From assembly GCA_001051155.2 (NCBI GenBank), contig JYIP02000006.1:3472001-3536000 (forward strand): a DNA stretch of 64,000 bases, written 5' to 3'. The notes beneath the pieces were generated by a model. The model saw only the letters and a list, made by a program, of their open reading frames with translations, had not been told where the DNA came from and ran no database searches. Below are positions 1 through 10,769 of the stretch, piece by piece; position 1 is the stretch's first letter; each line of letters starts with the position of its first letter. Source of the stretch: Chrysoporthe austroafricana (lineage: Eukaryota; Ascomycota; Sordariomycetes; Diaporthales; Cryphonectriaceae). Made by a program: the position numbers and the translations under genes.

Positions 1-176
1 GGATCGCGGAGGAGCAGAAGAGGGCGGCGAAGCTGGCGAAGCAGCGGGCTCGGGGTGCTGGCAAGGCTGAGAAGGCTGTGGCTGCTGAGGGGGGAAAGGT
101 CGTGGCCGCGGCGGGAGAGCAAGTGAAGGCTGAGGAAGCGAAGGCTACAGAGTCCGATAAGCCCGTTCAGGCGTAG
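1..176 (+). CDS. 3' end of an unidentified Lys/Ala-rich protein (partial)
   Basis: Only the last 57 codons lie in the window (reading frame from base 3, TAG stop). The translated tail is strongly biased to Ala, Lys and Glu (it opens IAEEQKRAAKLAKQRA and ends ESDKPVQA), as in a charged helical or disordered C-terminus. Codon use is GC-rich and unlike the AT-richer sequence that follows, which supports real coding. The upstream part is missing, so no family can be assigned; ribosomal, nucleolar and chromatin proteins often end this way, but that is only a guess. Confidence 0.6.
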   Translation, partial: IAEEQKRAAKLAKQRARGAGKAEKAVAAEGGKVVAAAGEQVKAEEAKATESDKPVQA

Positions 177-2010
177 GTGGAGATGATGTACAATATTTAG
201 GTATATGCCTCAATGCATGATATTGAAAGCGGCCGGTGGCGCACAAGCCAGGTGTTTGCATGGACTCATAGGTCTGATTCTTATTTTTGCCGGGCCTGTA
301 TCGTCGAAGCCCGGCTACTGGGGTCTCATCTATCGCCACAGTAGTCGAACTAGGCCGTAGAAATGAAGTCTTTTACGCTGTTTGCACCCAGAACAAGACT
401 CGTCGACATCCTGGCACCGGTGCAATCGCGTGGACACCACTCACCAGATCCGACTGACTAGCCTTCTGGTGCGTCTCGCGATCCGCCTGACTGGTGTACT
501 AATTGACAGTCACTTTGCGGCTGAACTGGCTGCTTACATGGCTATTCTGCTGCCTAACATGTAGCTTACAACCATCTCGACGAGTAGCGCTCAGGCAAAG
601 CTATCAAGTCGGACCTCAATGGCTGGTACGACAGGCAACTGAGGCCCCCCCCCCGGCCCCCATCCTGACATCGACCAGAGAGGCTTCAGCCGCAAGAATC
701 AGCTGCTCTCTCGACCCCCCCAAACCTCCCACCTCAGTTCGGCCCCTCAATTTCTAGAACTACCTATCTCCGACGAGCAACGTTGCCATGGCCACGCCGG
801 CTTGTCCCTCATGCGAAAGTCTGTCAGGGGTTTCGACGACGCCATAGGCTCCCGTGCACCGTACCAACGACTTATCGCACAGCCTGTCCGAGCGTGCGAA
901 AGCCCTTGTCGATGTCAGAGGTACGCAGGTCGAGCCGGCCCAGGGAGCACAGAGGCTTGCTGTAGAGTAGGTAACCGCCCGGTGTCGCCTCTGCATCGAG
1001 ACTTCTCTGGGAAGGATACCAAGTTTTGCGACTCCCTGCGGCTCAATCCGTCGGTGCCGACATAGAAATTGGATATCCGTAAGGTCCAGTGGGTACTCAG
1101 CAATGATAGCGCTATGGACGCGATGAGGGCCGGCTCACATAAGAAGGTTGAGCTCGAGCCCTCGGCGATTTCGTTCTTCTTGCTGCCCAAGCAGATATAA
1201 TCGTCACAGTCCCGGCCGGCCTAGCAAATATATCCACGCATCAGCAGACCCAAGAGCTGCTAGGTTTATTGCAGAGCGCTGTAGAGTCCGACGCGAAGCC
1301 TTTCAACATCGCCCTGCGGATTCGGTAGCTCCAGGCTAGCTTCCTACCACATATGAATTTTAAGCAGCCTTTCTTGTTCGAAGATGCTCAAGGCAGGCTC
1401 TAGTCATTCTTTATCGGGTGCATTAGCTCCTCCGGCGCCTTTTTAACGGTAATCGAGGCACAATTCAGCGATTTATCGGGCACGAGGAAGGTTCGAAATA
1501 TGGAGTACACCTTGCAAGACACTGCTTCCAAGAAGACAAATCACATCAGTAAGCCTTCGGCGTCCGTATCTCGACTTAGGAGGAGAAGAACCATCAGCAC
1601 GGCCTTTCAGGTAATTAAATCATGCTTTAGAAAGCTCGGAATTTGTCCTAGACGTTGTAAGTCCAGCTATTTTATTCGGCATGGAGAATGGCTCAGTAAT
1701 ATGTAGGCCTAGTGGTAGGGCCATTGTCCACCACGGCAATCAAGTCGGTACCAAAGTTACCCAATTATAGTCCAACACGCCTCCAAACATTGGCCCATTC
1801 AACGGGCCCTTCATTGGCCTTTTAATTGGCCCAAGATGCAACACAAAGACATAACGAAGCTCCGGACAGTATTCAAAGCTTATAAACACAACCAAGACCT
1901 TTGTGAATGTAGTGAAGCTTTTTGTGACCGCAATAAAGCCTTCAATCACTGATTACATTTCGAAAACTTCACGAAGCTCCGATTAGCTGAAGCGTCTTCA
2001 CTCACGCTCA
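177..2010. other. Intergenic, no gene supported
   Basis: About 1.8 kb with only short open frames on both strands (all under 100 codons, none recognisable) and many stops. Around 1780-1830 the tetramer TGGC/GGCC recurs (ATTGGCCC-like motifs several times in 50 bases), but it does not form a clean tandem array. The last part is the upstream region of the small gene at 2206. Confidence 0.6.
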
Positions 2011-2015
2011 TTTGC

Positions 2016-2023
2016 TATATATA
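2016..2023 (+). promoter_or_regulatory. TATA box of the small protein gene
   Basis: TATATATA lies 183 bases before the ATG at 2206, followed by an A/C-rich leader (CAACAATTCACC immediately before the ATG) typical of expressed fungal genes. Confidence 0.5.
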
Positions 2024-2205
2024 CCAACAAAACCCCACTGGCAAAGTATGGATCAACCAACACATGCACCCACCAGCACTGAACAACACCAGCACTTAAC
2101 AACACTGACATTTCACCAACGTACCGACTTCTACTTTGGTAATCAGCCAGCTTCCTGAAGACTGTTTTCATCAACCTCTTGCACACACATTTACAACAAT
2201 TCACC

Positions 2206-2532
2206 ATGTGCGTCCGAATTCACTGGAAGATCACTTGTCCCAAATGTCTCACAAAATGGGACAGTGACCAAATCGATACTGTTCTCTGTCCCGTGGCGAA
2301 GAGTCGGTGTAAGAGTGATGGCCTTGAACCTGTTCCTTCTAAGGAAGGGATCTGCGGCGAAAAAACGAAGGCCATCGAGATGGATACGTCAATCCGGCTC
2401 GACTGCAGCGACAAACGTTCGTGCGAGAAGAAAAGCCGTCAAGAGTTGTTTGGGGATAAGGAGCGCCCTGTGACAGTGGAATGTCCCCGGTTCTTGGCTG
2501 AGGCACCAAGCATGTATGGACGTGGATGGTAA
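2206..2532 (+). CDS. Small cysteine-containing hypothetical protein (108 aa)
   Basis: Single-exon frame of 108 codons starting MCVRIHWKITCPKC. It contains about nine cysteines, including an N-terminal CPKC pair, later single cysteines and an RSC motif, and many Lys/Asp residues. There is no signal peptide, so it is probably intracellular. Small fungal proteins that begin MC(V/I)R and then carry spaced Cys pairs are common hypothetical proteins; the arrangement suggests metal binding, but no named domain is evident. The ATG at 2206 is preferred over any upstream non-ATG start because it follows a TATA box and an A/C-rich leader. A (GAT)n run follows the stop near 2579. Function unknown. Confidence 0.6.
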   Translation: MCVRIHWKITCPKCLTKWDSDQIDTVLCPVAKSRCKSDGLEPVPSKEGICGEKTKAIEMDTSIRLDCSDKRSCEKKSRQELFGDKERPVTVECPRFLAEAPSMYGRGW

Positions 2533-5377
2533 CTGCATCTCCACACCAGGGTCGATCGAGTCATGCAAGCGAATGAATGACGACGATGATGATGATGATG
2601 ATGGGCTTGTTCACCTAAGCAAATCCCTCAAGACCTCGAGGAATGCGTCAGTCTTAGAATAGAAGCCATTCACATGAACTAAAATGGAAGCGTGAATCAG
2701 AAGTGTAGCTCGTGAGAAACTTGAAAGTGTAGTAATTATTTCCATATTGGCAGCACATCTTTGCCGAAAAACTCCGCCCGCCATCTCAGCTCCACAATAT
2801 ATGAATGTGAGGAGTTTGAGAGGACCAAGAGCGAGGGTACCATTATCCCCTCTCCCTTCTCTTTCCCAAACAATGGCATGGTATAATTGATATCGATAAT
2901 CTCATCGTTCGTCGTACAGAAGGCAATACTATCCCTGGTATTGACGCCGCACCCAATACCTAGGTAATTTTATCCGCATGGAATCTGGGACCCCTGATAT
3001 AAATTTCAATTCGCTCACCAAATTCGACGTCGCCGCCATGATATCCCCAAGAATCATCTCTCCAGCCAAGCATGACGTCCGCCTTCGAGCTCTCCTAGCA
3101 AGATCCAGCGCCAGTTTGACTAAAGGGGAGGGGGCTTAGTACCATTTGTGCAATGAAATACTAGAAAACTCGAGAAGAGATTTGTGACAACATACTTTGA
3201 ACCAGCTCCTCCGTTACTGGTTGTGGCCTAGAAGGAGCAGATGCTGTCCTATCGCGGCCTCATAGGGTGGACGGCTCGCGCATTTCCATAGCGGTACCAA
3301 CATTAAGTACTTTCAGCTGTGAAGATCACTTGAAAGTGGAATCTCCGCTAATTGACGACCGAGGGTAGATATTGAAAACACATGGCAGTGTGACAGTTCT
3401 GTCATATTTCCTGACCTTTCGGGAGGGGGAAAACATTTTCATAATGCATTCCACTGTTTCTGTCTTATCAAGACAGGCACTTCAACTCCTGTCGAAATCT
3501 AATATACTCAGCCTTTGAAGCCCCTGGACTTGCCTGAACGTATACACATGGTGGGAGCATCATAAATTTCGTTCCAGGAGCGCTCTTGAGATCTGAAGTA
3601 AGGCACGCATGATGTCTCGCCTGATGATGATGATCTTCGTGGAGCCGGGACGCCTTGCATTAGCCCGCGTTAGACCTACTTCTGGTACTTTTGAACCGGT
3701 TCTACTCAAGGAAACAAGCCTTGTCTTGATGACTTTGATATGCCTTGTGCGAAAGCCACCATCTACAAATCCCCTTCCAATTAGTATCCAGGTTTCTTTA
3801 GATAACAGATCTACTAAATCCTCAAAAGGGGCTGTTTTCAAGGATATAGTGGTTTCCCGGGCTTCCGAAGCTATTATAAACGAGCAGACGCTTCGCCGGC
3901 CGCCAGTCGAAGCACTTTGCATGATCAATAAAGAGCAGCAAGTGCCCGCCAGCAGTGACGACTTTGCGTCGGATCTGGGTCTCGGCAACTTGCTGTCATA
4001 TAATCATTAGTAAGATGTTTGATCCATTGGTATGATTCATGTGTTCCATATCCCATTCTGAGCGACTGCTAATTTTTCGCAGAGCTCGCGCGGAATGTCA
4101 CCTAGGCGAATCCTCAGCTATTCTGTGCACTTCAACAGCAGGGCGCTAGCTTCTATTTCCGATCATCGGCGCATGGGCGAGTATGGCGAGTTATGGCCCT
4201 CTATATGATTTTGAAAGCCATCCACAGACTGGAAGTCGTAATTTCAAGACATCAAATTTGAACGCGACGCAGCTAACGTTGACGAGCTAAGCATACGAAT
4301 AATAGACTAAAGAAAGATCGACGAGTGTAAATGCCTGAGAGAATGCGTTGTTGGAGAACTGATCGGCGATCGTCGGAGGGGAAGCTCATTGTCTTCGAAA
4401 ATGGTAAAATGGTCCTCAGATGCGATAGCTGAGATTGTGGTTGAGTCCTACAGGATGTGAGGTTGTGGAGCCTCCAGTATCTAATTTTGGACTATAATTA
4501 GCCCAGCCTCGTCCCACCGCAGGGGTAGCGGTTCGAAACCACAGGGTCGGCCCGTGGGCCTCCTCCCCTGCATCGGCACTCTATTCCGAAGAAGGACAAC
4601 GAAGAAGCTAGGTAATTAGTTAATCAAAGACTTGGTCGAAGATAGGTAGACATTATTACTATGAATCGCGACATCATACGTCGGGAAGTATTTGAAGTAA
4701 ATGATTCTTATAGTGGCACCTACTCAAGCTCATAGGTACTCTTAGGAAGACGACGTCCTGATGCTGTTGAGCGTACTTGAGACCGCCACGGCAATGTATA
4801 GTAGCGCAGGTTTTCGTTTGAACGACTGCTCAACTGATACCAGTCCAATGAAGGGAAGTCAACGCGAGGCTCCTGATAAAACATGTCTTGCAACTGATAG
4901 CTTGTTGCAGGATTCCGCATAGACAGATCAGTGAAACCACTGAAAGGGTGCGGCTGAAGTGATAGATATCCCAAAGCGGAATGGCCCACACCGCGAGGGA
5001 TTCGGGGGACGTCCACGGTCGGTTCGGCTGACGAGATCCCTGCTTCAACGAGGACCAACTGCATATGATTTCGACAACTCTGCCACGAAATGCCGTCTCA
5101 CCAGGAACCAACATACAGCTCGCCCCCTCATGGCGGCCTTCCGCCACCGCCGCCCTGCATGAAGTGGGATAAAAGCCTCAGCAAGGAATAAAAAATAGAT
5201 GTGTGCAATCCCCAGGAAATCTGATATGAGACTTTCATAAGGCTGCATGTGACCGTGAGCTGTAGGCTAAATAGATCCAGGTTCCACATCGCCTCGCCGT
5301 TGTGACATGTGGTAGCATTACGGCTTAAATACACGCTATTCATCGAGTTCAGGTCTCCTGTTGTGGTCATTGCCACT
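2533..5377. other. Long intergenic region, no convincing gene
   Basis: About 2.8 kb. It holds a 133-codon open frame on + (3609-4010) that overlaps a 142-codon frame on - (3560-3988), and a 114-codon frame on - (4720-5064, containing TSYQLQDMFYQEPRVDFPS). None has a recognisable domain, and neither strand of the 3.6-4.0 kb pair is favoured. The frame at 4720-5064 might be a remnant exon. A 53-base inverted-repeat structure lies at 4519-4571 (listed separately). The end serves as upstream region of the surface-protein gene. Confidence 0.5.
4519..4571. repeat. 53-base foldable inverted repeat with a T-arm-like hairpin
   Basis: GCAGGGG at 4519-4525 pairs perfectly with CCCCTGC at 4565-4571. Inside are a second hairpin (GGCC-CGTG-GGCC) and, read on the minus strand, a GTGG-TTTCGAA-CCGC hairpin resembling a tRNA T-arm. 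At 53 bases it is too short for a tRNA, and I see neither a D-arm nor a seven-base anticodon loop. It could be a tRNA-derived fragment, a short interspersed element or chance. Confidence 0.35.
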
Positions 5378-7658
5378 ATGCTCTGTCGTCCATATTCATA
5401 CATCGCTGTTGCGATGGTCAGTTTCGGGGCTGTCGCGATGAGTCTAGCAGAGGTTCCAAGGACTGCCTTGCAAGTATTCGAGACTCGCCGTCCAGTCGAT
5501 GATGCCGGAATCCTTCAACATATGCAACGAGACTGGATCGCTGCTGGCATTCAACGGCGTGATTCCGATGTGAATACGTACAGGACAAACGGCTCTCTCG
5601 ATTTGAGTTGGAGTAATGCAGAATTGTTCAGCTAGTAAGTATAGATGGGTTCTCTCTGAAGCCGCTGCCCAGACTTGTATCTTGTTTACTGATCTCACTC
5701 ACCAAGTGGGATGGTCACAGTATCATGTACGGATTGTTATGTAAAGGGCACCGCATATGCCACTTTGGTGGTCGACGGCGATTTCAATATCACGGCAGCC
5801 TTTGAACAGTTCATCGACGAATTTGGGTCAGAAGTCAAGAACATCTCCACTGAAGCTTGGGACACGTTCAAGACGTGGTCAGAGAATATTACATCGGAAA
5901 CAGTGGACGCCGTTGGCAATGATGTGAAGAACTTTTTCACTGGCAATTGTACGTTGACATTCCTGGTCCCTGGGACTCGATCTAGTGAAAGTCACGGAAG
6001 TCCTGATTTCAAAATCGCTGACATGAATCCGTAGCCTCAAATGATACGGATATTGACTGGGACGATTATACCTTCCCGACTATACCTGTCGAGTTCAATA
6101 TGAACTTGACGGAGATCCCACAAACAAACATCCAACTCCAGTTCGACGGCTTGGAACTGTACGTGCTGCTTGATGCTGCCTTGAACCCCGACCAGGAGAT
6201 CACGATTCCGCTGTACCCCAAGAATTGGTATCAACCCGCAGGTATCGCTGTCGGAAATCAAGAAATTGGCATCATCATCTCCCTTGACCTTATCTTGGCT
6301 TTGGATTCCGAAGTTGACCTCAGCACTGGTGTCCATATTGCATTCAACGACGGATTAGCTATGGAAATCGCCATGTTTGGATCAGGCGTATCGACGGTCA
6401 ATCTGTATGTGCAAGCCAATTGTGATCTCTCGCTCCCTACCTGTACTGACCAATCGCAAAGAACTGATGGCACTTTTGAATTCCTGCCCGTGACAGTGAA
6501 CACAACTGGAGTTGTTCTCGATGCGACCCTCCGTCTTGCCGTGACCGCCGGGCTAAATATGACCGCGGACTTAGATGTCGTTAGTATTGGCACCGGAGCC
6601 TCTGTCGAGGTCTATGCGGATATTGCTCACTTTAGAACTAACATCACAACATCGGACACATCAACGGAGCTCAAAGCCAGAAGTGACTCTAGCTATTCAG
6701 AAGACTGCCTGCTGCCTGTAGTTGAGACGTATGAGTTTGGTCTCGGTGCTATAGCAGGCGCATATGTGGACCTCGATAGTCACACCTGGGGACCTACCCC
6801 CAACACTAGCATTCAGGTCTTCTACACCACGCTCTACTCGGCCTGTGCTGCCACGCCAGCGGCAACCGGGACCAGCAGCACTAGTATGAGTTCCTCCTCA
6901 TCCAGCGCCGGGACAAAGAGGACGGATCCAGCCCTGCTCGCCAATCGTGCCGACACCAGCCTCACCCTCGGATCTGCTACGTCTGTCTACACCGTAACCA
7001 ATGTGGTTTGCGAAATATCAACTAGGAATTGCCCAGCCTCGCTTCAAAGCACAGATCGCACCGTCAAGACCTCGACATACTACAGTTCGGTACCTGGCGG
7101 GTCAAGGGTCACGTTCCCAGCCACTACGGGATCTGTGTCCGCGACATCAACCTTCGGATCCGCGGGCAACCAAATCAAGGCATCCAGCGGCAGCCCCAAG
7201 TCATACATCCCGCCAACGTCTTCCGGTTCCACCACGAACCCCACCAATGCTGTCCAGAGCGCGGTTGATGGCGCAAAAAATGATTACGACGGATTGTCCG
7301 AGTCGAATAAGAGACTTGTCATCGGCCTGTGTGCTGGTGTCGGCGGCGCGCTGCTTGTCGGCGCTTGTGCTATGATCATGTAAGTCCTGCTGCAGACAGG
7401 CCATGCTGATGTTCTTATTGCTGACGAATTCCACTTCTCAGATTCTGTCTGCGGCGCCGTAGGACCACTAAAATGCAGAACACGCCCCTCCTCGGAGGGG
7501 ACAACGGGCATGGCCTCTCGCAGCCGATGTTCGAGATGTCACAGAAGCCTAAATGGGACAAGTCTGGCTCTAATATTACCACAACTCATTATGAAGTGAA
7601 CGGCCTCTATGATGATCCTACACAAACGTCGCGCCAGAGGCCCGGTCAGGCATTCTAA
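5378..7658 (+). CDS. Mucin-like single-pass cell-surface protein (DUF7223-type, 686 aa)
   Basis: Four exons: 5378-5634, 5707-5948, 6035-7379 and 7442-7658; every junction keeps frame with GTAAGT, GTACGT and GTAAGT donors. The N-terminus (MLCRPYSYIAVAMVSFGAV) is a signal peptide. A large beta-rich ectodomain with many N-glycosylation sequons follows, then a Ser/Thr-rich stalk (about residues 430-590), one transmembrane helix near residues 605-627 (LVIGLCAGVGGALLVGACAM) followed by an RRRR stop-transfer anchor, and a roughly 60-residue cytoplasmic tail. The exon-2 segment (TVSCTDCYVKGTAYATL) and the layout resemble fungal extracellular proteins with the DUF7223 module; this rests on remembered family appearance. 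Topology suggests a wall-linked sensor or adhesin. Specific role unknown. Confidence 0.8.
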
Positions 7659-8933
7659 GGAATGCTACTTCTGCTTTTCGATTTCTTACGTCTGTCGGTA
7701 AATGTACCGGCAGTTCGATAGAAGTCAATCAGGGTTTACAACTCCCGTACCACGGATTATACTGTGTTTGTAAACGATACTTTCTACACGGCTTCGTTGA
7801 TTTTCTAAAGTGCCTTGATGCTCGGTACTTTTGAAGCCATTGGTATATTAACTACTGGATGTGTGAGGAGCCACGAATACTTCACGAGGTTAACGTCACT
7901 TGGTTCTGTGGAGGAGCACCCCCTTAGCAACGAATACCTGCGTAAGAATATTTTGAGCTCGGTGGAAACCAACATGCGGTTATTTCATTGACTTATGACT
8001 GACGGCAGTGGTCAATTCGGAAGCCAAGTAGCTTCCAAATCCAAGAGTCTGGTGTCCCCCCGCATAGGTGGCCTGCAGTTGGTTGCAGGGCCATGTGTTA
8101 TTATTTTTATATCTACCATTCAGATTCTCGTAGGATAGGTAGTCTTGTTGCCTCCATGATAAGGCTGCTTAGATAGGCTATTTTGCCCCCAACTTCGGTA
8201 AACACAACAAATAGGAATATTGTGGTCGAGCTATGAGCTTTTCTGAGATCTGCATATCTGTTCATGATACAAAGCTCCGACAACCCGTCCACGCTGAGAC
8301 CCACGCTCAAATCTACACGCAAACACGTCTACTCATCCCCGGGCTATCTTGTCTCGGGTACGAAATCAGCAGCCTGCGTGGCATATATTCGCTTCTCAAA
8401 AATTTTTACTTGAGATGTTTTGGCTCAGTCCTGGATCTTGAACAATGCTTGAAGGCGAGTGAGTGATGCAGCGGGACAATACTATTACTGGCAGCAGACG
8501 TATAGCTCGATACCCCGGGTGCCTACGCAGCTTCGCTTCAACATCAGAAGAATCAAACGAGCACGATCATCTTGCCTTGTATATGATGTTTCATAACCTC
8601 TGCGAAGTGATGACTTTTTGGACAGCGTCTAAAGTTTTCAACGCGCTTCGGCTGGATAGTGCAGTTACGTTGGTGGATAGCATAACATCTTCCCCCATAT
8701 TTTTTTTTTTTTTTTTTTTTGGAAATAGTCATGTTTCCTGTCACGCAGGAAAAGTGTTTAATCACAACTTAAATCAATTCATATCTCTATCTCTGTCTAT
8801 TTAAATCAAAATTCTTGGGCTCGTGGTGGACGTGATTGCGTCCAGTAAGTTTCGAGAGCTTGGGGGTAGCCTCGGTCGAGTGATTCGCGATTGGATGTCC
8901 ACTATTAATAGTCGTGCACCTATTTGCTCTCCG
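7659..8933. other. Intergenic between convergent genes, no gene supported
   Basis: About 1.3 kb between the 3' ends of the surface-protein gene (+) and the MFS gene (-). Open frames here are short and unrecognisable. A poly-T run of about 22 bases lies at 8700-8721. Confidence 0.6.
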
Positions 8934-9084
8934 CTACTTTGCGCTGACTAAATATGGACTCCTTGCCCTTAAGTGCTCACCATATTTCCACAGTGAGGCA
9001 ACAACTGGAAGCCCAATACCTAATGCGATGAATCCTAGTATTGAGCCGCCCCAGCCATATCCAAGTCGATTATCCCTGGTACTC

Positions 9085-9126
<42 letters not shown>

Positions 9127-10769
9127 TTTTCAAAAAAAGTGGCTGTAGTGGGTATGGAATGAAAGGGTGGGGGTTGGGCAGGGTCAAGGAAAGACTCACA
9201 ATTCCGGAGCGAACAATGGAAAGGTGAACCCGGCGATGCACCTGAGAATAGAGATAGCGGCTATAGCACTAGCAGAAAACTGTTTGTAGGTGTCGACGAT
9301 GTACGCGTTGACTGAGCTTGTGCATACCATAGCACCAGCCACAAACAGAGCACAGCCTAGATTGGGAATGATCCATTGGAGCGTCTTTTCGGCACTCCAG
9401 CCATACCAGAACATGCCACCACTCAGCAATACAGTCCCGGGCGCCATGAGAGGAACGCGGAACTCTGGTTTTCCATTTCCACCATTCTTGTTTGACAGGT
9501 ACCGGTATACACGGTCGAGCGTGATCGTGTAGATTACGGTGGCGATAGAGATATAGTTGAGGCCAGCGATCTGAACACTTTCATGGTACCGATCCGTCCA
9601 GAGATTAACAAAATCAGCATAGAATATGTATGTGTTCCCGTAGAGGTACGCATTGTATAATGCCAGTGCTTGAATGATGGGCTGAGTTGTCAACAGTTTG
9701 AAGGGTCTGATCAAGTTCTGCTGAAGTATTCGAGACCCGACCGTGTCGAGATGATCAAAGTCTGTATAATATCTCGTGTCGCCCGTTTCTTTTACAAGCG
9801 CCCGCTTTCTTCTCCGAAGCAACAAGGGCGGGTATGTCTCTTCGAGGAAGACGAGGCCTAGTGATTGGACAACAGTGCTTATGACCGATGACGTACAGAA
9901 TGTCCAGTGCCAGGTACTATATTTGGCGATGAAACCTCCGACGACGACACCGAACAGTGGGCCAAGAACGGAACACCAACTGTATATCGCAACGCCCTTG
10001 CCACGCTCTTTGGGACGAAACATATCGCTGAGGGTACCGCCGCCAATCTTAACATTTTTCTTGTTAGTGGGGAAGCTGCGCTGGAAGAGTGTCAGTCCAG
10101 TCCGACTTACACCTAATGTAGCGCTTGCAAACACCCCGGAGATAAATCTAAAGATGATAATCGTCGCTGCTGTCCTTGATGCCCCGCAGGCAGTATTGAA
10201 GACGATATATAAGAAGTTCCATGATTGTACAATCCGTACGCGACCGTAGGTTTCGGAGAGGGGGCTTGCAACCAAAGGTCCAAAGGCAAACCCAAGGAGA
10301 AATATGGAGAGCACCATCTGCTCGACCACTGGTAGTTCAATATGTAGATCTGACGCGATTGCCGGCAAGTTGGGCGCAATCATGCTTGTAGTAAAGACAC
10401 TTATGAACACAAATGAAGACATCGCAGTCAGCGCTTTCGCTCTCCTTGTCAGAGGCCAGTTCTTTGGATTTCCAGGATCCGTAGCTTCATCTTGCCAAGT
10501 GACCTAAATTTATCAGTATATTAGTCCCTCGATACAAAGGAGAAGAAGAAGAAGAAGAAGAAGAAAGGATTAGAGGGGAAAAAAAGATCGGGATCCCGTC
10601 TACTTACCAGCCATGGATCCGTGGTCGGTATTGCTCGTTGCTGGTTCTCGTTGATTTTTGAGTCGCATTTTTCTTTGGCTGAATCGCCTTCAGCTCTGGT
10701 CACTCTTTCTCTAGGAGCAACCTCCTGGCCCTTGTGAGTCTGGGATTGGTGGCTTCTGACTTGGGCCAT
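8934..10769 (-). CDS. MFS drug:H+ antiporter-type transporter (514 aa)
   Basis: Four exons on the minus strand: 10769-10608, 10503-10111, 10047-9200 and 9075-8934. The start of the core (DPGNPKNWPLTRRAK) is the signature entry to fungal DHA1 multidrug MFS proteins. It is followed by the first helix, the loop motif SPLSETYGR, and GGGTLSDMFRPKERGKG between the two halves, and it closes with the family-typical LGYGWGGSILGFIALGIGLP. Total length of about 514 residues with 12 predicted helices fits the family. The 63-base intron at 10110-10048 is a multiple of three and stop-free, so it is easily mistaken for coding; removing it restores the usual GxxSATLGIGGGTLSD order. Two introns contain microsatellites. 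Likely plasma-membrane efflux; substrate unknown. The start codon overlaps, antiparallel, the first ATG of the neighbouring NLR-type frame. Confidence 0.88.
9085..9126. repeat. (ATT)n microsatellite inside the last MFS intron
   Basis: About 14 uninterrupted TTA/ATT units within the intron between 9199 and 9076, only about 10 bases from the 3' splice site on the transcribed strand. Confidence 0.9.
10541..10566. repeat. (GAA)n microsatellite in the first MFS intron
   Basis: About eight to nine GAA/AAG units within the intron 10607-10504; on the transcribed strand this is a CTT-rich pyrimidine run. Confidence 0.85.

Noticed and set aside
3560..4010. Overlapping 133- and 142-codon open frames on both strands
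   Set aside because: They are mutual shadows, without recognisable domain, splice context or promoter; neither strand is favoured.
4519..4571. Possible tRNA gene (TTCGAA loop)
   Set aside because: Only 53 bases between the closing stems; no D-arm and no seven-base anticodon loop, so not a canonical tRNA.
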